Part shown: piece by piece, positions 39,188-48,518 of the stretch
How positions within the stretch are numbered: position 1 is the first letter of the stretch
How the letters are laid out: every line of letters starts with the position of its first letter
Assembly: GCF_030345795.1 (NCBI RefSeq)
Contig: NZ_JAUALB010000001.1
Coordinates: forward strand, 1,545,001-1,609,000
DNA: 64,000 nucleotides
Source of the DNA: Micromonospora sp. WMMA1363
GTDB lineage: Bacteria > Actinomycetota > Actinomycetes > Mycobacteriales > Micromonosporaceae
Direction: 5' to 3'
Translations under genes and position numbers: made by a program
The notes under the pieces: model-generated
The model's database searches: none
What the model saw: the letters and a program-made list of their open reading frames with translations, nothing else
Told to the model about the DNA's origin: nothing

Positions 39188-40104
39188 GGCAGCAGCCGCC
39201 ACGCGGGCAGGGTCAGCTCGGCGTCCACCCGCACGAAGTCGACCCGTACCGCGGCACCTATCCGCACCCGCGCCGGGTCTGCCGCCAGCACCTCGCCCAC
39301 GACGCGGACCCCTTCGGTCAACTCGACCACGGCGACCACGATCGGCAGCCGCCGCCCCGGCACCGGCGGGTGATGGTGCACCACGAAGCTGAAGATCTCG
39401 CCCGTTCCACGCGCGACCACGTGCTCCGGCCGGTCGGTGCCGCACCGTGGGCAGGCCGGCCCGGGCGGATGGCGCAGCGCGCCGCATCCCCCGCACCGCT
39501 GGATACGCAGTTCACCAGCCGTGGTGCCGGCCCAGAAGAAGGCGGTGTCCGCCGTGACGACCGGCCGCAGCACGTCCGGTGCCGCCGCCGGGCGTGGTGG
39601 CGCCCCGGTGTCCGCGACGGCGGGGGAGTTTGGCGGCCGGAACTTCAGGACCCGGAAGGTCATCGACGCCACGGCCTCCTCGCCGACGTACCAGGTGCTC
39701 TCGGTGGTGACGAACCAGCCCTCACCGAGCGCGGTTCGTTTCGGTCCGATCACGTCCACCAGCCGGCTACGCACCTCGAGCCGCTCACCGTGGCGCAGGT
39801 ACCGGTGGTATGTCTGTTCGCAGTTCGTCGCCACCACCGAGGTGAACCCGGCCTGGTCGAGCACGGCGGACATGGCGGTGAGGGGATCGGCGGGCTCCGC
39901 GGCCGGACGCAGACCCCGCATGGTCCACACCTGCGTCATCGCCGGAGGCGCCACCGCGGTCCGCTCGTAGACGGGATTGCCGTCACCCATCGCCTCCAGC
40001 CAATTCCGGATCATCGGCAGGTTGACCGGGTCACGCGCGTGTCGGGATGGCCCCTCACCCGCAGCCCGGATCCGCTCCGCCGCGGCGGTGATGACGCCTT
40101 CCAT
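39184..40104 (-). CDS. chsH2: MaoC-DUF35 fusion subunit ChsH2
   Basis: 306 residues. The N-terminal MaoC-like domain (about 1-155, IRNWLEAMGDGNPVYERT) has the fold but lacks the usual catalytic His. The C-terminal DUF35 domain has a zinc ribbon (QRCGGCGALRHPPGPACPRC) and an OB fold. The fusion matches Rv3542c, which contributes one domain to the hydratase with ChsH1 and the other to the aldolase with Ltp2, channelling the pregnane CoA ester between them. Confidence 0.93.
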   Translation of the reverse strand: MEGVITAAAERIRAAGEGPSRHARDPVNLPMIRNWLEAMGDGNPVYERTAVAPPAMTQVWTMRGLRPAAEPADPLTAMSAVLDQAGFTSVVATNCEQTYHRYLRHGERLEVRSRLVDVIGPKRTALGEGWFVTTESTWYVGEEAVASMTFRVLKFRPPNSPAVADTGAPPRPAAAPDVLRPVVTADTAFFWAGTTAGELRIQRCGGCGALRHPPGPACPRCGTDRPEHVVARGTGEIFSFVVHHHPPVPGRRLPIVVAVVELTEGVRVVGEVLAADPARVRIGAAVRVDFVRVDAELTLPAWRLLP

Positions 40105-40116
40105 CGGTTCCTCCTC

Positions 40117-41259
40117 CTACCGAGGTACCCGGGGCAGCCCGAGTCCGGCCGTCGCGATGATTTCCCGCTGGATCTCGTTCACCCCGCCGCCGAAGGTCAG
40201 CACGAGGTTGCGTTTGACCTGGATGTCCAGCCAGGCCAGCAGCTCACCGGTGGCGGGGTCGGCCGGGTCGCCGTGGCGACCGACGAGTTCCTCCAGTGCC
40301 TGGCCGATCCGCTGCAACCGTTGGGAGCCGAAGACCTTGGTGACCGAGGCGTCCGCGGCCCGCACCGTGTCCGTCGCCACCTGCCAGTTGAGCAACTCGT
40401 TGACCCGCACGTCCGCGTAGGTCTGGGCCAGTACTCGGCGTACGTCGGCTCGGTCCAGCAGGTCCCGTTGCACGGCCCAGCGGCGTACCCGGTCGTGCAC
40501 GACGGCCAGCCGGCCGGCCGGGCCGAGCATCACCCGCTCGTGGTTGAGCTGGGTGGTCATCAGCCGCCAGCCGGCGTTCTCCGCACCGACCCGCATCCCG
40601 ACCGGTACCCGCACGTCGGTGTAGTAGGTCGCGTTGACGTGGTGCGACCCGTCACAGGTGATGATCGGCGTCCACGAGTAACCGGGGTCGGTGGTGTCCA
40701 CGATCAGGATCGAGATCCCCTCGTGTCGTCGCGCCCCCGGTGCCGTCCGGCAGGCGAGCCAGACGTAGTCGGCGTCATGCGCGCCGGTGGTGAAGGTCTT
40801 CTGACCGTTCACGACGTAGCCGTCGTCGACGCGGACCGCGCTGGTGCGCAGGGCCGCCAGGTCGGTGCCCGCGCCCGGCTCCGTGTACCCGATCGCGAAG
40901 TGCGCTTCGCCGCGCAGGATCCGGGGCAGGAAGAACTCCCGCTGCTCCGTGGTCCCGTACGCCTGGAGGGTTGGCCCCACGGTCTGCAGGGTGACGGCCG
41001 GCAGCGGTACGTCGGCTCGGGCCGCCTCGTTGACGAAGATCTGCTGCTCCAACGGGCCGAACCCACGACCGCCGTAGGCGGTGGGCCAGCCCACGCCGAG
41101 CCAGCCGTCCCGGCCCATCCGGCGGACCACGTCGCGGTAGAGCGGACCGTGCCGCTCGGTGAGCAGCGTGGCCCGTTCCGCCGGCGAGAGCAGACCGGCG
41201 AAGTACGCCCGCAGCTCCGCCCGCAGCGCCTGCTGCCGCTCAGACAGCTCGATGTGCAT
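40117..41259 (-). CDS. fadE29: Acyl-CoA dehydrogenase FadE29 (ChsE2)
   Basis: 380 residues from the ATG at 41259, overlapping the fadE28 end by 20 bp. Landmarks: LGVGWPTAYGGRGFGPLEQQ, IGYTEPGAGTDLAALRTSA, NGQKTFTTGAHDADYVWLA, TYYTDVRVPVGMRVG, and LTFGGGVNEIQREIIATAG. With FadE28 it forms the alpha2beta2 ChsE1-ChsE2 enzyme that dehydrogenates 3-oxo-4-pregnene-20-carboxyl-CoA. Same order as the mycobacterial igr operon. Confidence 0.93.
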   Translation of the reverse strand: MHIELSERQQALRAELRAYFAGLLSPAERATLLTERHGPLYRDVVRRMGRDGWLGVGWPTAYGGRGFGPLEQQIFVNEAARADVPLPAVTLQTVGPTLQAYGTTEQREFFLPRILRGEAHFAIGYTEPGAGTDLAALRTSAVRVDDGYVVNGQKTFTTGAHDADYVWLACRTAPGARRHEGISILIVDTTDPGYSWTPIITCDGSHHVNATYYTDVRVPVGMRVGAENAGWRLMTTQLNHERVMLGPAGRLAVVHDRVRRWAVQRDLLDRADVRRVLAQTYADVRVNELLNWQVATDTVRAADASVTKVFGSQRLQRIGQALEELVGRHGDPADPATGELLAWLDIQVKRNLVLTFGGGVNEIQREIIATAGLGLPRVPR

Positions 41260-42298
41260 GGCGGCTCCCGAGTCTCTCCAGGCATGCCTCGGTCCCGCCC
41301 AGGGACCGCACCAGGTCCCGGGCCAGCGCCGAGTACCGGTGCAGGGGGTAGGCGACGTCCAGGCCCAGCCCTCCGTGCAGGTGGTGACAGGTCCGTAGGG
41401 CCGGCAGGGCCTCCCCGGCCAACCAGTACGCCGCCACGTCCAGATCACCGGTCGCGTCGAGACCGGCTCCGAGTCGCCAGCACGCCGAGACGGTGGCGAG
41501 GTGCAGGGTGCGGGACGCCACGTAGACGTCCGCGATCTGTTGGGCGACAGCCTGGAACGCCGCCAACGGCCGACCGAACTGCTCGCGGGAGCCGACATGC
41601 GCCGAGGTGAGGGCCAACGCGCCGGCCAGCAGGCCGTCGCCCGCCGCACACGCCGCGGCCACGACGTGCCGGTAGAGGTCCTCGACCGCCGCTGCGTCGA
41701 GCAGCCCCGTGGCGGGCGCCCCGTCCAGCTGAAGTGAGTACTCCGGGGCCGAACCGCAGGTGGGTGTCCGGACCAGCGTCACCCCGGTGGCCCTCGGGTC
41801 GACGAGGGCGACTCCGACGCCCCCGGCGTCCAGACTGACGGGCGTCAGGATTCGGTACGCCTGCGCCGCGTAGGGAACGCCGAGCTTCTTGCCGGTGACG
41901 GCCCGACCACGGGTGATGGTGGTCCGGGGCGCGGTGGGCATCGGCTCGGAAGGCTCGCGCCATCCGGCCGTGAGCACCGTCGATCCGGTCGGTACGCCGG
42001 TGAGCAGGTCCCGTTGCTGCTCCCGGGAGCCCCAACGGACCACCGGGAGGACACCCAGCGCCAGGGTGGCCAGCGCCGGCAGCGCCTCGGCCCGCCGCCC
42101 GATCTCGGTCAGCACCGCTGCCACCTCGGCCGTTCCGAGCCCATCCCCGCCGAGCCAGGTCGGCATCGCCAGGGCCGGGATTCCGGCCTTGCCGAGGGCC
42201 GTCCACCTCCGCTCCGGCCCCCCGTCACCGGGGCCGTCCAACGCCGCCTCGACAGCCTCGACGACCGCCCGCTGCCGGTCGTCCGGTGCGAACCGCAT
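41240..42298 (-). CDS. fadE28: Acyl-CoA dehydrogenase FadE28 (ChsE1)
   Basis: 352 residues; the ATG abuts the fadE34 stop. It is a shortened ACAD subunit with LAMPTWLGGDGLGTAEVAAV, VGSREQFGRPLAAFQAVAQQ, and HHLHGGLGLDVAYPLHRYS. Family knowledge: FadE28 is the partner of FadE29. In M. tuberculosis this operon starts with cyp125; here cyp125 is elsewhere and fadE34 takes its place upstream. Confidence 0.92.
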   Translation of the reverse strand: MRFAPDDRQRAVVEAVEAALDGPGDGGPERRWTALGKAGIPALAMPTWLGGDGLGTAEVAAVLTEIGRRAEALPALATLALGVLPVVRWGSREQQRDLLTGVPTGSTVLTAGWREPSEPMPTAPRTTITRGRAVTGKKLGVPYAAQAYRILTPVSLDAGGVGVALVDPRATGVTLVRTPTCGSAPEYSLQLDGAPATGLLDAAAVEDLYRHVVAAACAAGDGLLAGALALTSAHVGSREQFGRPLAAFQAVAQQIADVYVASRTLHLATVSACWRLGAGLDATGDLDVAAYWLAGEALPALRTCHHLHGGLGLDVAYPLHRYSALARDLVRSLGGTEACLERLGSRHAHRAV

Positions 42299-44545
42299 TC
42301 AGCTCCCCTCCCCCTTGGGCAGGCCCAACACCCGCTCGGCCACCAGGGACAGCAGGATCTGGGTGGTGCCGCCGGCAATGCTGAGGCATCGGGTGAGGAG
42401 GAACTGGTAGACGGGCTCGACGCTCGTACCGTCAGCTGCGGCACCGTCGGAACCGCACACCGACAGCGCCGTTTCGGCCACCGCCTGCCGATGGCCGACA
42501 CCGATCAGCTTGGCCACCGCCGACTCCGGACCGCCCCGGTCACCGCCGAGTCGGCGCAGCATGGCCCGAACGTCCACCAGGGACACCGCGAGACCGTCGG
42601 CGACGTGGCCGCCGAGGCGTTCCCGTGCGCCCGGCTCGTCGACGACACCGTCGGCGCCGACCATCCGGACCAGCCGCTCGACGTCCGCGCCGAAACCCGG
42701 GCCGCGCCCCATGGCGACCCGCTCGTAGGAGAGCGTCGCCCGGGCCAGCCGCCAGCCCTGCCCCGGCTCGCCCACCACACCCTCGTCGGGGACGAAGACG
42801 CCGTCCAGAAAGACCTCGTTGAAGACCGACCGTCCGGTGATCTCACGCAGCGGGCGGATCTCGATGCCGGGACTGCGCATGTCCAGCAGGAAGTAGGTCA
42901 GCCCTTGGTGTTTGGCGGCCGCGGGGTCGGTGCGGGCCAGGCAGATCGCCCAGTCCGCCTCAGCCGCCAGCGAGGTCCACACCTTCTGGCCGGACAGTCG
43001 CCAACCGCCGGTCACCCGGTCCGCGCGGGTGCGCAGCGCGGCCAGGTCCGAACCGGCCTCCGGTTCGCTGAAGAGCTGACACCAGGTGATCTCACCGCGC
43101 AGGGACGGGCCGGCGAACCGGTCACGCTGGGCGGTACTGCCGTGGCGCAGGATGGTGGGGACCGCCCAGCCGCCGACTGTCAGGTCCGGCCGCGCGACGC
43201 CGGCCCGGTCGAGCTCCTCGTCGATCAGAAGTTGCTGCGCGGGCGAAGCATCGATGCCGTACGGCGCGGGCCAGTGCGGTGCGAGGTAGCCCACGGCGGC
43301 CAGCCCGGCGCGGCGCTCGTCCTCGGGCAGCCGCGCGATCGCCCGGATACGGCCACGTACCGCCATGCGGTTCGCGGCGTCGGTGCCGGATCCCGCCGCC
43401 GACGGTGCTGCCGTTGCCGCCGGTGCCCGGTGCTCGTCGTCGACCGTCCACAGGTTGCGCCGGGCCCCGCCCAGTGTCAGCTCCGCGCAGCGCTCCCGCC
43501 ACCCGGCGCCGCCGCCGAGCAACTGCCGCACCGCAAGCGCCCGACGCAGGTAGAGGTGGGCGTCGTGCTCCCAGGTGAAGCCGATCCCGCCGAGGACCTG
43601 GATGCAGTCCTTGGCGTTGTCCACGCCCGCGTCCAGGGCGATCGCCGCGGCCGCGGCGGCGGCCAGGGGGAACTCCTCCGGCGCCTGGTCGTAGGCGCGT
43701 GCCGCGTCCCAGGCAACGGCGGCGGCCCGCTCGGCCCGGCACAGCATTCCGGCGCACAGGTGTTGGACCGCCTGGAACGATCCGATCGGCCGACCGAACT
43801 GGTACCGCACCTTGGCGTGATCGGTGGCGGCCCGCAGGCACCACCCGGCCACCGCCGCGGCTTCCACCGCTCCCAGCAACGCCGCGACGTCGCGTACCCG
43901 GGCCTGCCCGGACGAGGGCAGGAGCTGGTCTGGCCCGACGTGCGCTCCGACCATCCGCACGTCGGCCAACGGTCGGGAGAAGTCCACCGGCGTGCGGGAC
44001 GTGACGCGGATTCCGTCGTGGTCCGTGTCGAGCACGAACCACACCGTGTCGGTTTCGGTGGTGGCGGCCAGCAGCAGGTGAGTGGTGGCTCCTCCGCCGA
44101 GAACGGCGCCGACCCGACCGGTCACCCGCAACGCTCCCCCCTGCACCGGCACGGCCGTCAACGTTCCCGGGGTGAGCGCGACCCCGACCGACACGTCACC
44201 GGCCGCCATCGCGGGCAGCAGGGTCCTGGCGGCGGGCACCCGCTCGTGCGGCGCGAGCGCCAGCACCGCGAGCAGGGTGGGCATGACCGGGCCTGGAACC
44301 AGGGCGTCGGTGATCTGTTCGAGCGCGGCGACCAGGTCGCTGACGCGACCGCCGTCACCACCCAGCCGTTCGGGCACGGCCAGGGCGAAACAGCCGAGGT
44401 CGACGAGGCCGGGCCAGTGCCGGTCGGCCTGCGATGACGGTCCGTTCTCCAGCGTGCGTACGGTGGCCAGGATGTTGGCCCCGGCGGCCCACCGCCGGAT
44501 CGCGTCCTGGACCGCCAACTGGTCGGCGGTCGTCGCGATCGGCAT
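42299..44545 (-). CDS. fadE34: Fused acyl-CoA dehydrogenase FadE34 (ChsE3)
   Basis: 748 residues from the ATG at 44545, about twice the size of a single ACAD. The N-terminal half carries the FadE28/27-like features (KVRYQFGRPIGSFQAVQHL, LGGIGFTWEHDAHLYLRRA). The C-terminal half carries the FadE26/29-like features (LFSEPEAGSDLAALRTRA, SGQKVWTSLAAEADWAIC, FNEVFLDGVFVPDEGVVG, and SIAGGTTQILLSLVAERVLG). Thus it is a covalent version of the heterodimer, as in Rv3573c FadE34, which acts on the C24 steroid CoA ester. The linker around residue 375-395 is Ala/Pro rich. It is divergent from kstR over an exact operator, as in M. tuberculosis, but here it heads the side-chain operon. Confidence 0.92.
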   Translation of the reverse strand: MPIATTADQLAVQDAIRRWAAGANILATVRTLENGPSSQADRHWPGLVDLGCFALAVPERLGGDGGRVSDLVAALEQITDALVPGPVMPTLLAVLALAPHERVPAARTLLPAMAAGDVSVGVALTPGTLTAVPVQGGALRVTGRVGAVLGGGATTHLLLAATTETDTVWFVLDTDHDGIRVTSRTPVDFSRPLADVRMVGAHVGPDQLLPSSGQARVRDVAALLGAVEAAAVAGWCLRAATDHAKVRYQFGRPIGSFQAVQHLCAGMLCRAERAAAVAWDAARAYDQAPEEFPLAAAAAAAIALDAGVDNAKDCIQVLGGIGFTWEHDAHLYLRRALAVRQLLGGGAGWRERCAELTLGGARRNLWTVDDEHRAPAATAAPSAAGSGTDAANRMAVRGRIRAIARLPEDERRAGLAAVGYLAPHWPAPYGIDASPAQQLLIDEELDRAGVARPDLTVGGWAVPTILRHGSTAQRDRFAGPSLRGEITWCQLFSEPEAGSDLAALRTRADRVTGGWRLSGQKVWTSLAAEADWAICLARTDPAAAKHQGLTYFLLDMRSPGIEIRPLREITGRSVFNEVFLDGVFVPDEGVVGEPGQGWRLARATLSYERVAMGRGPGFGADVERLVRMVGADGVVDEPGARERLGGHVADGLAVSLVDVRAMLRRLGGDRGGPESAVAKLIGVGHRQAVAETALSVCGSDGAAADGTSVEPVYQFLLTRCLSIAGGTTQILLSLVAERVLGLPKGEGS

Positions 44546-44597
44546 CGACCCTCCCCACTCCGAGCACCGCACCACGCTCCGGACACCTCGCAGCAAG

Positions 44598-44611
44598 TAG
44601 AACACGTTCTA
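44598..44611. promoter_or_regulatory. KstR operator between fadE34 and kstR
   Basis: TAGAACACGTTCTA matches the consensus at every fixed position. It is 53 bp from fadE34 and 107 bp from kstR, allowing autoregulation and control of the fadE34-ltp2 operon. Confidence 0.93.
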
Positions 44612-44718
44612 TGCCATCGCCGCCAGCCACCCCCGAACATGCGTCAACCCGGACACTGCTAGGCTGGTGATGACGGCATGACCGCTACCAGTTCGACACA
44701 ACACCACGAGAGGCACGG

Positions 44719-45342
44719 ATGGCGGCGTCGAGAACACATACCAGAAACATAGGTGCCGCCGGCGGCTTGGTCGACGCCGAGCAAGGGTCAGCGGCCCAAC
44801 GCGAACGCCGACGGCGCATCCTGGACGCCACCCTCGCGCTGGCATCCAGAGGCGGGTACGACGCGGTGCAGATGCGCGGCGTCGCCGAGCACGCCGACGT
44901 CGCACTCGGCACGCTGTACCGCTACTTCCCCTCCAAAATCCACCTACTGGTGTCCGCCCTGGCCAGGGAGTTCGAACGGACGCAGGACAAACTGCGCCGC
45001 ACGGCCATCCCCGGAGAGACGCCGCACGAGCGGACCGTGTTCATCCTCGGCCGGGTCACCCGCGCCATGCAGCGCGACCCGATGCTGACCGAGGCGATGA
45101 CCCGGGCGTTCATGTTCGCCGACCCCACCGCCGCCACCGAGGTCAACGCCGTCGCGCGATTGATGGAGGACATGTTCATCATGGCCATGCGCGACGGCGA
45201 GCCGTCGGCGGACGACCGGGCCAAGGCCCGCGTCATCGGCGACGTCTGGCTGTCCAGCCTGGTCGCCTGGGTCACCAGGCGGGCCTCGGCCAACGACGTG
45301 CACGACCACCTCGAGCTCGCCGCGCGCCTGTTGCTGCGCTGA
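44719..45342 (+). CDS. kstR: TetR-family steroid repressor KstR
   Basis: 207 residues from the ATG at 44719, after GAGAGGCACGG. N-terminal TetR HTH: QRERRRRILDATLALASRGG, AVQMRGVAEHADVALGTLYR, YFPSKIHLLVSALARE. The ligand domain follows mycobacterial KstR closely (MQRDPMLTEAMTRAFMFADP, DVWLSSLVAWVTRRASANDV). The protein is a little longer at the N-terminus (about 20 residues, TRNIGAAGGLVDAEQG) than the mycobacterial one. KstR represses cholesterol genes and is released by 3-oxo-cholestenoyl-CoA-type ligands. The operator-like sites through the window fit it as the local regulator. Confidence 0.95.
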   Translation: MAASRTHTRNIGAAGGLVDAEQGSAAQRERRRRILDATLALASRGGYDAVQMRGVAEHADVALGTLYRYFPSKIHLLVSALAREFERTQDKLRRTAIPGETPHERTVFILGRVTRAMQRDPMLTEAMTRAFMFADPTAATEVNAVARLMEDMFIMAMRDGEPSADDRAKARVIGDVWLSSLVAWVTRRASANDVHDHLELAARLLLR

Positions 45343-45359
45343 CCCGGCAGTGGCGCCGT

Positions 45360-45391
45360 ACCGTGGGCGCGCCGGAGAACGCGCCCACGGT
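45360..45391. terminator. Bidirectional stem-loop after kstR
   Basis: Perfect 12-bp inverted repeat ACCGTGGGCGCG / CGCGCCCACGGT with an 8-base loop, centred between the convergent kstR (stop 45342) and SRPBCC gene (stop 45417). No T-tract. Confidence 0.8.
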
Positions 45392-45416
45392 TGGGCCGGG
45401 GGTCGCCCGCCCGACA

Positions 45417-45848
45417 TCAGGCCAACAGCGCGGAGAACCTGTCCAGTGACTGCCGCGCCGCCGTTCCGGCCTGCTTCTCCAGCATCCCCGCCATCGGGCC
45501 GGCCAACGCCGGTCCGATGAACTCCATCTCGAAGGTGATCTGCGAGCCGGTCCCACTCGGCTCGATCACGAATCGGTTGTGTGCCTTGACGCCCATCGGC
45601 CCGTCGCCGGTGAGTTCGAGTCGCCCCGGGGCCACGGCGGTCGTCACCTGCCATGCCATCTCCGCGGGCATTCCCATCAGCTTCACCCGCTGCCGGTAGG
45701 CGATTCCCTCGGCGAGGGTCGCCGGGATGTCACCGGGAAACGCCTCGTGCATGGTGAGCCACTCGGCATACCTCGGCAGATCCACGGCAAGCCGCCACAC
45801 GGCTTCCGGCTCTACTGTGGACTCCGCGGACACACTGACCTTCGGCAT
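45417..45848 (-). CDS. SRPBCC-family (START/polyketide cyclase-like) protein
   Basis: 143 residues from the ATG at 45848, after GGGAGGGTGCGTG. Typical SRPBCC pattern: VSVSAESTVEPEAVWRLAVD, YAEWLTMHEAFPGD, GSQITFEMEFIGPALAGPM, and an amphipathic C-terminal helix. The fold makes a hydrophobic cavity for lipids or sterols; no catalytic residues can be assigned. It lies 61 bp downstream of kstD on the same strand, so the two may be co-transcribed. Binding of a steroid intermediate is plausible from context but unproven. Confidence 0.8.
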   Translation of the reverse strand: MPKVSVSAESTVEPEAVWRLAVDLPRYAEWLTMHEAFPGDIPATLAEGIAYRQRVKLMGMPAEMAWQVTTAVAPGRLELTGDGPMGVKAHNRFVIEPSGTGSQITFEMEFIGPALAGPMAGMLEKQAGTAARQSLDRFSALLA

Positions 45849-45909
45849 CACGCACCCTCCCAACTGGGAACCCACCGCCGCCAAGCCCTTGACGACGGCG
45901 AAGCAACCA

Positions 45910-47559
45910 TCACCCGCCGGACGATCCGGCGATGTCCAACGCGGCCAGGTACCCAAACGTCATCGCCGGACCGATCGTCGACCCCGCCCCGGCGTAGCCA
46001 TGCCCCATCACCGCGGCGCTCGCGTTCCCCGCGACGTAGAGGCCGGGGACAAGGGAGCCGTCCGCACGCAACGCCCGGCCCCGGGCATCGGTTCGTACGC
46101 CTCCGTTGGTGCCGAGATCACCCGGGACGATCCGCATCGCGTAGAACGGTGGCAACCCCAGTGCGGCCAGGCACGGGTTCGGGCGGTTCGTCGGGTCGGC
46201 GTAGTAGTGGTCGTAGCTACTGTCGCCCCGATGGAAGTCGGTGTCCCGGCCGGCCTCTGCGAGGTTGTTGAACCGATTGACGGTGGCGCGCAGCGCCGCC
46301 GGCGGCACGCCGATCTTGCCGGCCAGGCCCTCGATGGTCCAGTCCCGGAACAGGACACCCGATCGATACCACTCGTCCGGATAGGGCAGCAGCGGCGGGA
46401 TGTCCCGGAACAGGTAGCGGTTGCGGTACCGCTGGTCGGTGATCATCCAGGTTGGAAAGGCGTCCTGTGCGTACATCACCCGCACCACGTCGCCGTACGG
46501 AGCGGCCTCGTTGACGAACCGGTCGCCGGCCGGGTCGACAAAGATGTTGCCGGGGAGGGTGCGCTCGGAGAGGCAGAAGTAGGGGCCGGTCGGCAACGGT
46601 ATCATCGGCCCCCACCAGGCGCTGTCCATCAGGTCCAGAGCCGCTCCCACCTGGGCGCAGGCCTGGATTCCGTCGCCGGTGTTCGACGCCGCGCCGACCG
46701 TCCAATCCACACCGATCGGCTCCTGTTGGTACTGCTTGCGCATAGCCTCGTTGTGCTCGAAGCCTCCCGACCCCACGATCACCCCGCGCCGGGCCATGAG
46801 GAGCATCTCGTCACCATCGCGGACCACCCGCACCCCGGCGACCCGCCCCCCGTCCACGTGCAACTCGGTCAGTGGGGTGTTCAGCCACACCGGCACGTCG
46901 GCGGCGAGCAGGCCGGCCCGCAGCCCTCCCGCCAGGGCCTGGCCCATCGTGATCGGCTTCTGCCCCCGGACCCACGCGGCCAGGTAGCGGCCGACGATCT
47001 CGGTAGCCGTGGTCAGTCCACGCGGATGGCGGGCGATGAGGGCAAGCCACTTGTAGTCGACATCCATCACGACCGTGCCCGGCGGGGTGGCCATGTAGGG
47101 ACCGTTCAGGGCGGCGTACTCGGCGCCGAGAAGGTTGGCGTCGAGTGGCTGCGGCTCGATCGACCGGCCATCGGGCAGACCACCCGGCAACTCGGGGTAG
47201 TAGTCGGAGTAGCCCTCCATCCAGGCGAACCGCAGCGGCGTGTGTTGTAACACGAAGGAGATCGTGGCGGGTCCCGCCGCGAGGTATGCCTGCAACCGCG
47301 AGGCGGGCACCTCATCTCCGACCACGGCGGACAGGTAGGCGGCGGCCTTGTCGGGGGTGTCCGGCACCCCGGCAGCGAGGATCACCTCGTTGTTGGGCAC
47401 CCAGATACCCGCCCCGGACCGGGCGGTGGAGCCGCCGTAGACGGCGGCCTTCTCGACGACGACGGTCCGCAGACCGTGCTTCGCCGCGACGAGAGCACCG
47501 ACCATGCCCGCCGCGCCGGCACCCACCACCACCACGTCGTACTCGACCACGGTTGTCAT
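45910..47559 (-). CDS. kstD: 3-ketosteroid-delta1-dehydrogenase KstD
   Basis: 549 residues from the ATG at 47559. FAD motif DVVVVGAGAAGMVGALVAAK at the N-terminus, GGSTARSGAGIWVPNN, and the C-terminal active-site region GNASAAVMGHGYAGAGSTIG holding the Tyr and Gly that bind the C3 keto group. The Tyr-rich region YSDYYPELPGG matches the position of Tyr119 in the Rhodococcus enzyme. It dehydrogenates the C1-C2 bond of 3-ketosteroids. A perfect KstR-type site lies 28 bp upstream. Confidence 0.93.
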   Translation of the reverse strand: MTTVVEYDVVVVGAGAAGMVGALVAAKHGLRTVVVEKAAVYGGSTARSGAGIWVPNNEVILAAGVPDTPDKAAAYLSAVVGDEVPASRLQAYLAAGPATISFVLQHTPLRFAWMEGYSDYYPELPGGLPDGRSIEPQPLDANLLGAEYAALNGPYMATPPGTVVMDVDYKWLALIARHPRGLTTATEIVGRYLAAWVRGQKPITMGQALAGGLRAGLLAADVPVWLNTPLTELHVDGGRVAGVRVVRDGDEMLLMARRGVIVGSGGFEHNEAMRKQYQQEPIGVDWTVGAASNTGDGIQACAQVGAALDLMDSAWWGPMIPLPTGPYFCLSERTLPGNIFVDPAGDRFVNEAAPYGDVVRVMYAQDAFPTWMITDQRYRNRYLFRDIPPLLPYPDEWYRSGVLFRDWTIEGLAGKIGVPPAALRATVNRFNNLAEAGRDTDFHRGDSSYDHYYADPTNRPNPCLAALGLPPFYAMRIVPGDLGTNGGVRTDARGRALRADGSLVPGLYVAGNASAAVMGHGYAGAGSTIGPAMTFGYLAALDIAGSSGG

Positions 47560-47587
47560 CGGACCCCCAGCCAGCGGAACCAGACAG

Positions 47588-47601
47588 TAGAACACGTTAC
47601 A
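47588..47601. promoter_or_regulatory. KstR operator upstream of kstD
   Basis: TAGAACACGTTACA matches TnnAACnnGTTnnA at every fixed position; 28 bp from the kstD start. Confidence 0.9.
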
Positions 47602-47644
47602 TCACTTGCACCGCTCAGGGGAGGGCGTGATGCGGGCCGAACAC

Positions 47645-47658
47645 TAGAACTTGATTCA
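47645..47658. promoter_or_regulatory. Degenerate KstR-like site upstream of the thioesterase gene
   Basis: TAGAACTTGATTCA differs from TnnAACnnGTTnnA only in one base of the GTT half. It is 128 bp upstream of the thioesterase start and may act with the kstD site 57 bp away. Confidence 0.5.
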
Positions 47659-47786
47659 GTCGTCGATGCTGGGACGCCGCCCGGCCGGCGGTCGCCACGC
47701 CACCGGCCACGGGTACCCGCCCGGGATCTGCGCGTCCAGACGGTGTAATGATGACCGTCGACAGTTCGAGGACGAGGGACACGACG

Positions 47787-48518
47787 GTGACGATGAGTAG
47801 GTCGAACGACGAGCGCTGGCGCAGCCATCATCCGACGCGGGAGCGACGGGCCGACAGCCCGTCCCTGCTGGACCGGCGCGAGGCCATCGCCGAGCTGGGG
47901 GATGCCCTACGCGACCTGGTCGAACAGGCGGCGGCCACGGAGGCTCCGGCCGACCAACTCCGTCAGGTCGCCACCGAGGTACGCGGAGCGACCCGCCCGC
48001 TGGCCACACATGAGCGCGAGCGGGCGCGGATGCCGAGCGCCGACGACCTGTTGGGCGGAGTCAGAATGTACAACCCGGTGACCGGCGCCGGCAGCGCACT
48101 GGCCCCGCCGCTGCGCATCGACCTGGTCGACGGGGTGGCAATCGGTGCGTGCACGCTCGGGCTGGCATTCGAGGGGCCACCCACGTACGCCCACGGCGGC
48201 GTCAGTGCGCTGCTGCTCGACCAGATGCTCGGTTACGCGGCGAGCGCTACCGGCCACGCCGGCATGACGATCCGGCTCGACACCCGATACCACGCGCCCG
48301 TACCATTGCGTACCCCGCTACGCCTGACCGCCCGGGTCACCGCCGTGTCCGGCCGCAGGACCACCGCCCACGGCGTCATCACCACCGCCGCCCAACCGGG
48401 CGACCTGCTGGTCGAGGCTACCGGGGAATTCGTCGCGCCACGACCGGACCAATCTCGACGGCTCTTCGGCGCGGCACTCCACCCGGACGCCATCGACCCG
48501 TCCGTCGAGCACGACTGA
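47787..48518 (+). CDS. PaaI/4HBT-type hot-dog thioesterase
   Basis: 243 residues from the GTG at 47787, eight bases after GAGGG; an ATG at 47748 has no ribosome binding site. After an N-terminal region rich in charged residues, the hot-dog domain is clear: GPPTYAHGGVSALLLDQMLG (HGG motif), GMTIRLDTRYHAPVPLRTPL, and LVEATGEFVAP. It probably hydrolyses an acyl-CoA. Its place beside kstD, with an operator-like site between, suggests a steroid acyl-CoA or CoA-recycling role; the substrate is unknown. Confidence 0.82.
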   Translation: MTMSRSNDERWRSHHPTRERRADSPSLLDRREAIAELGDALRDLVEQAAATEAPADQLRQVATEVRGATRPLATHERERARMPSADDLLGGVRMYNPVTGAGSALAPPLRIDLVDGVAIGACTLGLAFEGPPTYAHGGVSALLLDQMLGYAASATGHAGMTIRLDTRYHAPVPLRTPLRLTARVTAVSGRRTTAHGVITTAAQPGDLLVEATGEFVAPRPDQSRRLFGAALHPDAIDPSVEHD